Positions 11,209 to 23,090 of a stretch of DNA of 64,000 nt are shown piece after piece. A program made the translations under genes and the position numbers. Below the pieces are notes generated by a model. The model was not told where the DNA came from. It did not search any database and was given only the letters and a program-made list of their open reading frames with translations. Each line of letters opens with the position of its first letter. The first letter of the stretch is position 1. Location: positions 204,001 through 268,000 of the forward strand of contig JAMWET010000660.1 in the NCBI GenBank assembly GCA_024036415.1, read 5' to 3'. Origin of the DNA: Prochilodus magdalenae (lineage: Eukaryota; Chordata; Actinopteri; Characiformes; Prochilodontidae).

Positions 11209-12261
11209 TAATTTAACCTGCTAATATCTGGGCATGTATTTGAATTTCACCTCTGTGTTTACCTTGAACAGGGGAAGCAGTGTTAAAAAAGGTTTCAGAC
11301 TGGACATTCTGTAATGCGTCACGGTGCTAATGTCTGTTATTGAAATAGCTGGCAAGATGCTAGCTTGTTTATTCAGTGCATCAGTCTGTAGTGCACTCAG
11401 GCGTGTCTGCTGGTATATATGCAGTGTACTGGGTTTTTTAACCGGCTGCTTTCTTTATGACTTCTAATAACAAGTTCATTCCAAGACAGATGCAATTTTA
11501 AGGGCATAGTTTGATTAGTCTGTTTATTTTATTCACTAATGAACAGTTTTGATATTTTTGTCAGTATCCAGTGCAGGTTATGGGCATGTTAGAGTCTTCA
11601 ACACTGAGTTTAAAACAGATTATGGAATTTTGGTCCAGAGAAGTAAATAGTCCTGAGTTGTTACTGGCATTGGCAAGAAACATAAAATGGAAACTTTCTT
11701 TAAGCAATACATTCTAGTGTAACATACCAGCATGACTCATTAACTAACGGCTATCCATTTCTTAAATCTGAAGCCAGACATAATGTGACGGTAATTTCAG
11801 AGTCCAAAAGCTCCTTCAGCACCTGAAGGAAATGTAAACAACCATTTTAAAAATGACTTCCTTTCTTACTGAGGCATCATTGGGTGAGGCTTACGTCAAT
11901 CCAACATGTTGCAGTGCTGTGTCTCCTGTTGTTTGAATAGATCTGAATCCAACAAAAACTACTCAGATGTCATTCTATGGGTTTTTTGTAATGTGAAAAA
12001 GAAAGGGAATTGGCTGCAGCTGATAAGGTGGGTTACAATTCTTAAATGAATAAAGGAAAAACTTTTTTCCACACTTTTGGTGGACTGGTTGTTGTTTAAT
12101 TAACAAGGGACACATGACTGTGGCATGTTGAAAAGTCAGGAACCTCATTTAGTGCAGAAGAAGCTTTGACCCATACGTAAGTTTGATACATCACATCTTA
12201 AAAAGTGGATTAGCAATTCAGCAACTAGTTTTGTTAAAGACTATGACATTTTTATATCTTC
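11209..12261. other. No gene or repeat recognised
   Basis: About 1 kb of AT-leaning DNA with no coding, splice or mobile-element signal that I can support. Confidence 0.4.
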
Positions 12262-12266
12262 GGTGT

Positions 12267-12645
12267 TGTCACATCTCAGGCTGCTGTTGCCCCTCCCTGC
12301 CCACAGAGATCGCCCTCACCTGAGTTCTAGTCCTGGGTTTCCCACCTGATTGCAATCAGAGGCCATTTTGTATGTTTAAAACCTCCATGTTGGTCTTTGT
12401 TCAGTGTGTTTGGTGTTTCCTACAATTCTAAACTGTTCGTTTGTATGTATTGCGTTTCCTGGTTTTGTACCCCTGCTTCGATTACGGTTTTCGGCTTTGG
12501 TATCTCGGTTTTTGGCTGCATTCTTGTTTGTTTATCATTGGACCGATTTTCTGATATCGAACCTGGACTGTTTTTGGACTTTGAATATTTGCCTATTAAA
12601 CCTGCACTTGACTCTTCACCTTGGTTGTGGATCCGTTCTGTGACA
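12267..12645 (+). mobile_element. Solo LTR, Gypsy type
   Basis: The 379-bp unit opens TGTCACA and closes TGTGACA, so it has TG...CA ends inside a 7-bp inverted repeat. It is flanked by the exact 5-bp direct repeat GGTGT (12262-12266 and 12646-12650), the target duplication of an LTR-retrotransposon integrase. ATTAAA at 12595-12600 near the 3' end serves as a plausible polyadenylation signal and sets the orientation as plus. No gag-pol sequence adjoins it, so this is a solo LTR left by recombination between two LTRs. Gypsy membership is inferred from the T/G-rich style and the 5-bp duplication. Confidence 0.85.
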
Positions 12646-12650
12646 GGTGT

Positions 12651-13830
12651 TCAGAGAAAAACACGTATATCCAATTTTTTTTATTGATGTTTACTTTTAT
12701 GTATCATGTTCACATTTATAGTATGTATCAACAGAAATGGCCCAAAATAGCTTGGAAAAAGTCTGCTTACATTGACTTACATTAAAATTAAATTAGATTT
12801 TTTTGCAAAACAAGGTTTGGAGAAATGTGTTTTGCTTTAGACAGTGATACTGTGTAATTGTCGATAATGGTACAATAACATTAAACTCATTAACATACTT
12901 TATTTTACACATTTATACATACCTTAAACTACTGTATAGTAATGTAACATATCACATATCAGGCAACTGAACCTCATTGTTATTCACGCAGTCTTATTTC
13001 TAACTCTTTCAAACAACATTCTGTGGTGGCTTCTAGAGCCAGAAACCCCTCAGACGTCTGATTCCGATCACCACTTCTGTCAACAGTGCTGACATTCCAC
13101 ATCAGCATACTAGTGTACATAACGAAACTCCAGTATGAGCTTCTGAACTTGAACGTTCATGCTTACTTGAGAACTGAAAGCTCAGGGGTAGAATGCTTAT
13201 CTCACCATATGCATGCTCTCTATGACCCACCAAATGAGCAGCTGGATCATAAGTGAGGCCTAGACATATGTTTATATTAATCCAGCGTTCACCAACTCGT
13301 TCACCAAAAACACCTCTACCAGCTGCTAAAGGCCATCTGATAGACACTGAGGAGTTGGAGCAGATGTAACTGATTAGAGCAGAAACTACATTTAGAAATG
13401 TAGGAGCTGGATTGGTGACCACCATGTTAAAGTGGTGGTTTGATCAACAAACAGATTTCCACCTTTCCAAACAAATACAGTGTCCATGGTGCTCTAAGTC
13501 TCCAAATTATATATAGAATATATTAAAGAATATGAAGTTTTGTACGGGAGCTTTGTGGCTATGGTAGCTAACATGGCTTATAAAGCCATTGTATTAGTAT
13601 TGTGTTTAACTGTAGTAACTGTCTTCCAATCTGTTCAGCAGAGATTGGCTTACTTAGATAATATAACCCTTTTATAAGATGAGGCCAGCAAGTTACAAAG
13701 TGGAAGTTAAGTAGCTACTAGGTTATCAATTTGTTTCTATCTGAGCGTGTCTTGTCTGTGGTGTCCATTTTGTGCTTAACAATAGTAGAACTGGTGATCA
13801 AAAACTTGGGTAGCTGAAGAGTTGCAATAC
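12651..13830. other. No gene recognised
   Basis: AT-rich DNA. Around 12740-12840 a short string (TTGACTTACATTAAAATTAA, GGTTTGGAGAAATG) suggests a decayed dispersed element related to that near 1780-1920. Otherwise nothing is visible. Confidence 0.35.
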
Positions 13831-14325
13831 GTTCATCACCAAAATAATAGGTGCACAAGTAGTTGCACACAGAAGGAATCCTCTGACAGGAATTGGTGTG
13901 TAGGTTGGACATCTTAAGGCATGGCAAAGGGTTTCACACAAGCTGCATGTGACATAAACAAGCATGGCCCGTAGCACTGTACCTAACTGACCCAACAGCC
14001 ACCAATGCATCACCAAAGACTGCAATGGTGTTGTGCCACACTGTCGCAGACAGATTCCGAATAGGAGTGGGTCATTTTCAGTGACGAGTTCCACTTTTGT
14101 CTTGTTGTAGATGGCCATTAAATCTGTGTGTGGAGGCACCATGTTTAGCGCCAAAGTCACACGTCCAGAAGGCCTACTGTCACTCCACCCCCCAATCCTA
14201 CAGCAAAATCTGCAGGAACCATGTGAGAGTATTCAAGTTGCATGGGATGGATTATCACAGGAGTGCTCTACAACTCATAGGCAAACATGGCAGCCTGATG
14301 CCATACTAAGAGACACTATGTAATA
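13831..14325 (+). mobile_element. Non-autonomous Tc1 derivative N1, copy A, 3'-truncated
   Basis: Starts with a diverged end (TTCATCACCAAAATAATAGG, then AGTTGCACACAGAAGGAAT). It keeps a middle transposase motif (SDEFHFCLVVDGH at about 14076-14115) fused to a C-terminal portion around 14220-14320 (MGWIITG-like region in another frame). The section that should hold the second and third catalytic residues is missing. The 3' inverted repeat is absent, and a LINE end lies directly next to the break at 14333. Confidence 0.75.
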
Positions 14326-14332
14326 TGAAGAT

Positions 14333-14732
14333 AAGATAGGATAAGATAATCCTATATTGATCCCACAGTGGGGAAATTTACAATGCCACAGCAGCACAGA
14401 GGAAAGAACAGAAGTGTCAGAAAACATACAAATAATAAATAAGTACATGGGGTGGGACAGGTTCTTCAACATGTGTTTGAACTTAGTCCTCATTCTCCTG
14501 CCCCCCACCACCTCCACTGGGTCAAGATGACACCCCAGGACAGAGCTGGACTTCTTGATGATTCTGTTCAGTCTCTTCCTGTCAGCAGTGGAGATGCTGA
14601 TGCTCCAGCAGACCACTCCATAAAAGATGACTGATGCCACCACAGCAACGTAGAAGGTCCTCAGGAGTGCCCCCTGCACTCCAAAGGACCTGAGTCTCCT
14701 CAGGAGATGTAGTCTGCTCTGGCCTTTAACAT
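14333..14732 (-). pseudogene. LINE 3' end with reverse-transcriptase C-terminus
   Basis: On the minus strand the start gives a KGQSRLHLLRRLRSFGV-like string near 14730, then LLRTFYVAVVASVIFYGVVC and STADRKRLNRIIKKSSSVLG, typical of the region after the RT domain in L2/Rex1-group LINEs. The end near 14340 carries the familiar tail GATAATCCTATATTGATCCC plus CACAGTGGGG. It is 5'-truncated and dead. It abuts the broken Tc1 derivative on its left. Confidence 0.8.
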
Positions 14733-15379
14733 TTAATAAATAGAAACATAAAACAATTTTAAGCTGTCTGATGTAGGTATGTAAAGCTTAGGGATATAAA
14801 AACAAAGTAATACCTAGTTTTAGGCTGAATTCAAACACCATTTGAAGCAACCGTCCTAAGCTGCTGGATATAAGCTTCCATTATACGTTAGCTACATTAG
14901 CCTCACAGCACCGCTGCAAAGCTAAAGAAGCCAACCTCAGACACTAAGCATCTTGTGGCTGATCTGCTGTATTTGGGGTACATGGGAAACTTTGTAGATG
15001 TATTTTGTAGCGGAGCCATTGCTTTAAGCGGACAGGCAATAAGCAGCTGTAATATGAGTGTGACACGATCGCACCCGACACACCGCTGTTTGCTCGCAGC
15101 CCCCTGCTGAGAGAAGGCTGCATTGCTGTGCGCTGAGCTGCGTTCCTTCACTCCTCTTCACGTCCCCCTCTATGAAGATTGACACGCTGGTTCTTGGGGG
15201 CACATATAATTATGCAGCCTATGCATAGCTCACATGAACTGCGGGGCTCCACCAACAGACCCCAGAGACCTGCTTGCCAGTCATGTCTCCAGGTGAATTA
15301 CCCCTCCCACCAGCCCTCCACCACCCCTGACCCCGAGAGCAGACACGAGGTCATCAGAAAGGGGAAGTAGGGCCTAATT
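14733..15379. other. Mostly unclassified; possible repeat at 14830-15030
   Basis: The stretch with ACGTTAGCTACATTAGCCTC and GCAAAGCTAAAGAAGCCAAC reads like a decayed fish MITE, but I cannot name it. The remainder shows no gene. Confidence 0.3.
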
Positions 15380-15740
15380 CTGCATTTGCATACTGTCTTT
15401 CACTGATTGTCTCCTTACAGCCTAGATGAGTTCACAAACGTCCATCACCGAGCCTGTCTCACAGAGACAGATTTGTTTTACATACGTACCCACCTGTGAG
15501 GCTGAAACCTCTGTGAAATAAAAGGATATACTGAAAGGAAAGCGGCTCTGGGGTGGCATAGGATTTTGACACTCATGTAGGTGGACGCTGAGCATTTCTC
15601 GCTCTCCATGGGAGGAATGCGATCTATATTAATATCCCTATGATAAACCTGGCGGCAGGTTAATTTGCCTTTCAGGAGCCAGCCCTCTGCCCCCGCGGTA
15701 AAGGCTACGCCGCTTACTGTGAGTAGTGACAGGCCTACTT
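15380..15740. other. Candidate conserved non-coding block
   Basis: Balanced composition, no repeat motif and no open frame of note. It contains homeodomain-like and CAG-rich motifs (GGCCTAATTCTGCATTTGCA, CTATATTAATATCCC, GGTTAATTTGCC). I infer a possible regulatory element only from its contrast with the surrounding repeats. Confidence 0.25.
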
Positions 15741-16300
15741 ATCCATCTGGAAAGATCTAGATTGCTTTAAAAGGATGTCTCTACATACAGCCATGTTAGG
15801 CAATAATTCTTATAACTGAGCTCCAGAGTTTTAAGCCATCATATTAATGTCTAAAGTGGTTCAAGCAGAATGCAGTTTGCCTTAGCTTGCCTAAAGCGAC
15901 TGTCATCCTTAGAGTGAATACAAGTAAACTAATCAAGGCCGACCTTCTCGATGTATGAGTAACGCGAAAATTAGACCCAAAAGAAATGGATTTAAAAGGT
16001 TACCTAATCAGGACCGAATGATAACGTAACTGTTTTACCCCAAAAGGTAGGCTAGCCTTTGAATGAACCAAATGACTGAACATGAATAAACAGTTTATGT
16101 TCCAATATATACAGTGGCACTTTGAAGTTGGTGAACATTTTATAATATTCTATATTTCACTATGAATATGAACTCATCAGTATCTTTGTCAGGTAGTTAG
16201 TAATAGAAAGACCAATAAAACGAATGGGACAAATATAAGCTCCCCAGACAAGAACCCTGACTGAAATGTACCCTCCAGGTGCCGCCTTCCATCTCTCTTT
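15741..16300. other. No gene or repeat recognised
   Basis: AT-leaning DNA between the candidate block and the SINE. No signal seen. Confidence 0.35.
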
Positions 16301-16304
16301 GGGA

Positions 16305-16535
16305 CAGTTGTGGGCTGGAGGGAACCAGCCGTGTAATCACAAAGTTGCTGGTTCAATTCCATGAACCGAAGGACACGACTGAAGTGCCCCTTGAGCAAGG
16401 TACCTAACCCACTCCTGTTCCCCAGGCACCATGGAAAGGGCTGCTCACTGCTCCAGGCATGTGGGCTAACTGCCCCCTAGTGTGTATATGCGGGAGTTTC
16501 GCTGAATGGATGGGTTCAATGAGAATGTTGAATTC
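16305..16535 (+). mobile_element. tRNA-related SINE, type 2
   Basis: GCTGGTTCAATTCCATGAAC near 16347 fits a pol III B-box. The body GGACACGACTGAAGTGCCCC, TTGAGCAAGGTACCTAACCC and CTGCCCCCTAGTGTGTATAT is shared with the minus-strand copies at 24200-24400 and 56886-57060. It ends in an AATGGATGGGTTCAATG tail. Decayed copy. Confidence 0.7.
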
Positions 16536-16544
16536 CAAAATGGC

Positions 16545-16965
16545 AAAAATGGTTCTAATTCCTCCGCACACACAAATAGCAGCTGTGATTGGATTTCACA
16601 ATGAGAGGAGAGGTCGATCTTGAGCCAATCTTGCTTAAAAAATTGGGCAGTTGGGGCAGATTTGGTAAATGCCTTCCTAGACACAATTCTGAGGAGAGTT
16701 TCATGTAGACTGGGATTTTAGCCACTGCTGGTAGACCTGTATGACTGTACGATTCCATACACCTACAGTCACTCCTTTTTGCCAAACATCTGCTTTGGAG
16801 CCAGTTTCCACACATGGAATGAGACAATTACTGCACTGTACTGTAAATTATGAATCCCATCACTCACACCCGCAGGTATTTATAGCCCCATCATCCTTGT
16901 GCAGCACCATCTGCAGGAGGCTGAAGATACTACCACCAAGATGGCTTATTTTATTTTCAGCTGTT
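16545..16965 (-). mobile_element. Non-autonomous Tc1 derivative N2, copy A
   Basis: Shares CTGAGGAGAGTTTC plus TGTAGACTGGGATTTT and TTATAGCCCCATCATCCTTG with the copies at 43318-43770 and 36338-36760. On the minus strand it encodes AKIPVYMKLSSELCLGRHLP, followed by a region recalling the Tc1 C-terminus. The central catalytic part is missing. Confidence 0.7.
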
Positions 16966-17039
16966 ATTCGTTGTCATTTATTAAGGGGAAATTAATCTTT
17001 TAAAGCTAAACCTTTGCTTTCTGCTTCTGTGACTTACTA

Positions 17040-17695
17040 AAAGTAACTGTTCCCCAGTCCTGGACATGGGCTTGGACTTTAGCCTATTGTCCCATACAGA
17101 ACAACTTTGACTCTGTAATGTTGGTGGGTTTTCCTCCCAGGAACTGCTTGCCTCAGATCCTTCCACAACATTTCTGTCAGACTGAGGCCAGGATTTCGTT
17201 GTGGCCATTCGTAAAACTTAACTGTACTTTTATTAGTTATTATTTCTTTATTCTATTTATGATTCTTTTTATTTCATCACTCTTTAGTAGAACGACTTAG
17301 ATCATGCTTAGAGTCTCGCAGACCTGCTGCATGCATTATGTTCTCCTGAGGTTCAGTTTATGTACAGATCCTGATATGATCTTTTAGAATTCACCTGTAT
17401 TGTTCAGAATTTAATGTTCCATCAATGATGGCAGGCTGTCCTGGCCCAGACACAGCAAAACGGGCCCGAACCATGATATTGTCATCACCATTTTTTACAG
17501 ATATGATGAGTTTTTTGCTGTGTTTTACTTTCTCTGGTTATAAAGAAAGTCTTCTTTAAACCAAAACATTTTATTTTGGTGTCATCTGTCATTGAACACA
17601 GTCTAATTCTACTACATTAAAATGACCTGCCTCCTGGAGGTCTGTATACTTTTGCCATTCACAGATATGTATTGTATTGGATCATTATCCCCAAT
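17040..17695 (-). pseudogene. Decayed Tc1-type transposase fragment
   Basis: The minus strand at about 17500-17400 reads GDDNIMVRARFAVSGPGQPA then IIDGTLNSEQYR, a clear decayed relative of the GGGSIMVWGCF region of Tc1 transposases. Sequence near 17580 still resembles the region around the first catalytic Asp, with stops. The left part (CTTGCCTCAGATCCTTCCAC, GTCAGACTGAGGCCAGG) matches the style of another transposase 5' region. Many stops and indels make this an old copy, and no intact inverted repeats were found. Confidence 0.65.
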
Positions 17696-18420
17696 AAATA
17701 ACTGACCAAGTATAATATTTTAGTCTGATTTGTTCACTTGCTTTTCTTGCGTCCAAGCGCCACAGCCCATCCCTGACAGTTTGCATCATACTGATTATTT
17801 CCCACTGCTGACCCACTGCCCACACAGTAGCTGCATTTACATGCACAATAGCCCAACTAGGACTAATCAAACTTGTTTAATTGGTTCATTTTGACAAGTG
17901 TGAAAACTGCACTTGTATTTAGTTGGCACTAAACCAATGAACCACCGTCTGCTTAGTTCATTCAACATCACAGTATGTCTTTCTCCAAACTGGTCAGCAC
18001 TGCCCTCTCCACACAATCTGCCTGTTTTAATATTTGACTCCAGATACACATTGATATTCCTCTCTCAGTATGACCCTATATACTATATACACATTGCGTA
18101 TTCTATCCCACACAGCAATAAGATTCCAGACTTACCGAAGATGCATTTTACCATTTGTAAATGCATGTGACTAAAATCAGGATACAGTCCAGATAATAGT
18201 TAAATAAAGTGAGCATGTGTAAACAGTTTCACAGAGTCAAAGTATCCCATTCCAGTTTGTGACCAATCAGGAACTGATTATATGTATTATTTGGGGCACA
18301 TTAGCTGTTTTAATGTAACTACATCAAATTTTAAAAACATGCAATGTCACCAAATCAAAGAATTTTGAAGCATTGTACATAAGTCTAGTTCATTTATAGT
18401 CTTGTTTACATGCATGAAAC
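17696..18420. other. No gene or repeat recognised
   Basis: Balanced to AT-rich DNA. Short frames on both strands at 17867-18170 have no domain. Confidence 0.35.
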
Positions 18421-18620
18421 CAGATATCTACATACACTGTTTACACACTGTAGAAAGTGTTTTATTTGTCCAACTTGAAAAAATACTTCATGTTATCGCA
18501 AGTGAATTTGATTTATTCAACCTCAAAAAAACTACTTTGGATGAACAGTTCTTTCAGTCAATGTAATTGATTGAGTTGGGTAAAAATTGTTTAACTGTCT
18601 GTGATAAGTCATTTTTAGGT
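18421..18620. other. Possible dispersed element with complementary ends
   Basis: CCAACTTGAAAAAATACTTC, ATTCAACCTCAAAAAAACTA and ATTGATTGAGTTGGGTAAAA resemble a fish MITE built on AACTTGA/TCAAGTT motifs. I cannot define its ends. Confidence 0.25.
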
Positions 18621-20690
18621 GGTACTTACAGTCATAGGTAAGTTGTTACTATTAGTCTTAGGCCCTGTCTATATCTACCTTGTCCACAAAAGCCAGGGTT
18701 ATAGACTTTTGAACTGTCCAGGATAGTTAGGTCTTTGTTTTCAGTGTTTTCAAGAGACAAGAAAAATTAACTTACAAAGTGTTGGCATCACTTACATAAC
18801 AAGTGCATTCCTCTTGGTCTATACATGCATATTGGGCTAAACCAAATTCCGACATGGCCAGAGTACTTGATTTGGCATGGTTCCTAATTCCTAATGTTGA
18901 CTTTTCACTTAAGGGTAACTTTCCACAGCAATGGTACTGTACTTTATCATCAGTTCATCTAAATGAAGCTCACTTATTTGTGACACTCTTTGTTGTCTGT
19001 TTAAACATTGTGTTAGCAACATGCTAACAAAGCACTGACAGTGCAGTTTCACATTTCTGTGCAATATGCATGCATGTATTCTTTGGGCATTTAGCGTCAT
19101 GCTTTCTAAAGAAATGAAATCACCCTAGGAGGCTGCTCTTGTGAGTAGAACGAGATATTTTCAATGGTGCTGTTGGTTGGATTAATTTTTCCACTTTTTT
19201 GAAAACCTAAATTATTCTGAAATATCCATCTACATGTGGACGAGGTATTAGACCAATATGGAACCAACCCGGTGCCAGTATAATCTGCCAAGAGTGTTGG
19301 GCTGCCCAGTGAGCAGCAGTTCAAAAATATGCGGTGGGTAGTTTCATGTGTCTTGGAGGATACATGTGCTAACTTTCAGCCTCCAAGCTTGATAACATCA
19401 TGTGATATAGGAGACCTAACCAGTGTGCAGTAACTGGACATGCCAAAATGGGTCACAAAGCACATAAGGAGCAGGCTCAAATCTAATTTAAAGGTGATTT
19501 GATTTAGATAACACTCATGTTTGTGTCACATTTAGACAATTTAGCATTAAGGCCTCTTCAGCCCCAGCGTTTTTACAGTGCATCTATTGAATAGTCTCAG
19601 CCAGAGTTGTCTCAGTCCTTCCTGCGCCTAGCTGTGAAGGTTTAAACGGTATTCTGCTGGAGAGCTGAACCGAAGCCTGACTGAATGACCCTTTTTGCAC
19701 TCATCTGTGAGCGAAAGGCTTGACAGAAACTCATTAATTATTTCAGGCAGGGCGGCATCACGCAGGCTTCACGTTCAGGCACCCGCCACCAGCCCACTTA
19801 TCCTGAAAAATCGTTAGAGACTCTTAACACCACTGTTCTCCTCATCACTGGACAGAATACTGCTTCGTCCTCCACTGTCACAGCCCATTGTGCCGTGGAG
19901 AGGAGGGAAGAACCTAAATGTGGGAGGAGGTTATTGGTTGGGATCTTGGTGACTGAGAGGAGGAGCTTTGGTCAGATATGCTGCCTCCCATTGCCCTGAT
20001 TCTCGGTCACTTGGCCTGCTTTGAGCAGATAGGGAATTTTACGGGGGTGGGAATCATCAGAATTTGCTGTCGTGTCCAAGCACTGATGCTGACACATGAA
20101 TACCTGTAATCTGGAATGTCAGGGGGAAGAGAGGTGAAAGCGAGAAATCTGATATTGGGTTTCGGTTCAGCAGCGAAATTCAAGCTCTACTGATGTAGCT
20201 TTAAGGCTTTGCAGTCTCTGTGAAGGTCACCTAAAGGACATTGGTGGGTTTATGTGTGTTTTCAGGGCAGTGAGGTGGCTTTAGACGGAGGGAAAAGGGC
20301 TGAGTGGTGTTTTGAACCATGTCCTGACAGTCTTGACCTGTTTTTCCAACCTAATGGTGTTGCATTACATTCAGTTCCAGCTTAGTGAATCTTAAGATTG
20401 AGTCCTTTTGCAGTTCAAACTGCGGTGACATTCTGCTGGGGTGGCTCGGCTTTGTCCTTGGCCAAAGACTGGGTTAGACATCTCTACATGAATGTATGCG
20501 ATGCTAATGGCACCCGAGCAGAGAACTCACAAATCTGATGACATTGCTTTGTCATGGTAAAATCATTAATAATTTAATAATTTAATAAGTTAATAATGAA
20601 CAATTACACTGAGTGAGGTTTTACAGATACAATATTTCTTTAATGTTGCCAGTATCTAAATGCTTAGGGGCAGTTTTGAGGTACTTCCTT
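18621..20690. other. Unique-looking DNA with a candidate regulatory block
   Basis: No mobile element is evident. The part at 19560-20110 is GC-richer than its neighbours and repeat-free (CAGGGCGGCATCACGCAGGC and similar), so it is a weak conserved non-coding candidate. No exon was supported. Confidence 0.3.
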
Positions 20691-20754
20691 ACTTCCTGTT
20701 TAGATTTCAGTTCTGTACTTATAGGTAAGCCTAGCGGGCGAAAAACAAGTCACC

Positions 20755-20855
20755 CTGCATGTTTAAGGTGGAAGTAACTTCAGGCTGTGGCAGACGGTGT
20801 TGCACGAGGATGATGGGGCTATAAACCTGGGTGTGTGTGACGGCATTCGTAGATA
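20755..20855 (+). mobile_element. Tc1 derivative N2 end fragment, copy D
   Basis: ACTTCAGGCTGTGGCAGACG, GAGGATGATGGGGCTATAAA and GGGTGTGTGTGACGG match the 5' end of the N2 copy at 36350-36425. Only this end is present. Confidence 0.6.
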
Positions 20856-20859
20856 AAAC

Positions 20860-22377
20860 AGATTACAGAGTTAAAATTCAGCCTTTGTTATCAGATTTCA
20901 TACTTGGATTTCTAGGCCTAAGTCCAATCTAGGACATCGGAGGATGCTGTTGACATGACCATGTGAATAATCAGATAAGCGCAGAAATCAATGTCATAGT
21001 CAAAGTCCATGTGAACATTTGTATCATCATTCACACTATACAACAAGTAGAGCACAGCTGGGCCAGATCTACAGGGTCCAATTTGCAAGTATAACATGAA
21101 GACAAGTGCGTTTAGCCAACAGGTAGACATACTAGCATAGATAGACATCAAACAAATATGGATACATTTTAAACATTGAATCTTGCACATTGTTGCATGT
21201 TGTATGCAATGGTGGCACAAGATAGACATAATAAGCATTAATTAAAGTAAACTTTATACTACAAATGACATGCTATAGACATTAGACCACTAAGCACTGG
21301 TATTATTGCAGTAGTAGAAACTGTAACTGACAATGGTGAGTTAAAGTGGTAGTGGTAAAGTGCTAGAACCATTGAAACTATTGAATTATTTAATTATTTA
21401 ATTATATATTTATATAAGATAGAAATCAGATTAGATTATGAAGTGCATGTGAACACACCCAATGATGTGGGAATCAGTAGAGAGTATTTGTAGGGTTAAT
21501 AAGAGAAGGTGAGAAACAGGTTAGAATTTGTTGATTAGAATTTATGGTGAAGGAGAACTGTGAGCCTGTTGGTGAGAGCATGTCTATGACGATCATCTTG
21601 AACAGGGACAAAATGGTTGTACTAAATTCATTTTGCTGTGAAAAAGCTAGCAAAAAGGATTTTATTGCCCAAATCTTGAGATATGCTTTAAACTAGACAG
21701 TATATCAATGTGGCATGACAGATGAGTGGTGTTCCTTGTTTTGGCAATGTGCCAGGGCAGGCTGCAGAGGCCTCAAGATGCATGTTGCAATAGAAACTTA
21801 ATTTAAACGCAGTGGCTTCTTGTTGAATTTCGGGCTGTTGACACCTCAGTGAGCGCGCCCAGCGGACTGGGATGTTGGTTTCTGACACATTCATTGTTCA
21901 TCGCAGCACATACCCTTCTAGGTCTCACTCCATGCAGCAATTGAAATTGATCTCCTGGTTAATCGACATCAAATTGGTCGAAGTGGACCTTTTTTCACCC
22001 AAGCCATCAAGACTGGGTGATTCAATTTCTCCCCCGACTCCCTGGGGGGACGATTTGCAGTTACCAACAGCTATCCTGTGTCCTGTGATGCATACATGCT
22101 GGGAAGCATAGGGTAGAGGATTTTGGGCCAGGTAGTGGAGGGTGGCCCTTGCCTTTAAATTCCAACTATAGTACGTGAGAAAAAGAAAGAAGAGTGAGAT
22201 TAAACAGTATTTCCTGTTTGTGTTTATGCTGTGTTGGAAATGAACTGTGAATATGTGAAATATTATTGTGTGTGAAATTTATAGATATTCTTGTAAACTT
22301 TGAATCAGGATTTCTTTACTTTCAAGCCATAACAGAGCCATAATGCAAATACAGACATTGTCCAGCATTGGAATGGC
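20860..22377. other. No gene recognised
   Basis: Mostly AT-rich, with ATTATTTAATTATTTAATTA near 21385. A more balanced piece at 21700-22110 (GTGAGCGCGCCCAGCGG, CCCCGACTCCCTGGGGGGAC) is unclassified and could be regulatory. Confidence 0.35.
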
Positions 22378-22560
22378 AACTTCTGTATACACTGACATAC
22401 CAAAAGTCACGGGATAGCAATATGTAAGCTGATGATGAATTGGTGTTACTTCAGGCAACAGCTTCGGAACGCCCACATCTGTATAAGTTGTGAGGTGTTA
22501 CAATTTGAGTAGGGTAGCCTTACCATGAGCACACTGGCCAGTGTGGTAACGCCCCTGTGG
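22378..22560 (+). mobile_element. Tc1-type inverted-repeat fragment
   Basis: ACACTGACATACCAAAAGTC then ACGGGATAGCAATATG looks like a Tc1-family terminal sequence, but no partner end or transposase was found. Low confidence. Confidence 0.35.
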
Positions 22561-22724
22561 TAACGCTACTTCTTCATCAATTTGAATATTGTTCTGTGAC
22601 TTTTGTCTGTTGTTGATAGTCAGTCAATTGAAAACAGAAAGCATGCCAGAAAAGATCAGATGTCTTCATGAGAATGTAATTTTTCCATAATTGAAAGCAG
22701 ATTCATGGAATCATAGAATGTCCC

Positions 22725-23090
22725 ACACTCATCATCAAAATTGTCATCAGATTAGAATGTTATTGGGAAGCAAAAATAAAAATAAATAGGCACAATAAAT
22801 GAGATAAGACTGATATGGGCAATATTTACTAAGCTAAACATACAGAAGTAGTATCTCTCCGCATGGTGTCGGTGCCAGACGTCACGGCATGGAGTTGTAG
22901 AGGTTCCTAATGGTGTCCTGTGGTACTCAGTCCCATGCATCTTGAATATTCTCACACTGTTCCTGCAGATTTTGCAGTAGGGGTGAAGGCCCTCTGGCAC
23001 TAACTACGGTGCCTCCACACATGGCTTTTAGTCACTCTACGACAGTCAACACGACACTGTTGAGGTCTTTGGCACCATTGACACCATTGT
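22725..23090 (-). mobile_element. Non-autonomous Tc1 derivative N1, copy B, truncated
   Basis: It opens with the family end ACACTCATCATCAAAA. The internal strings CTCCGCATGGTGTCGGTGCC, GGTTCCTAATGGTGTCCTGT and CCTCCACACATGGC are shared with copies E, F and G. The minus-strand reading covers the fused C-terminal transposase remnant. The other end is missing beyond about 23090. Confidence 0.75.

Noticed and set aside
12397..12687. Open frames of 79-96 codons, Cys/Phe-rich
   Set aside because: They lie in the solo LTR and overlap in two frames; LTRs do not normally encode proteins and no domain is visible.
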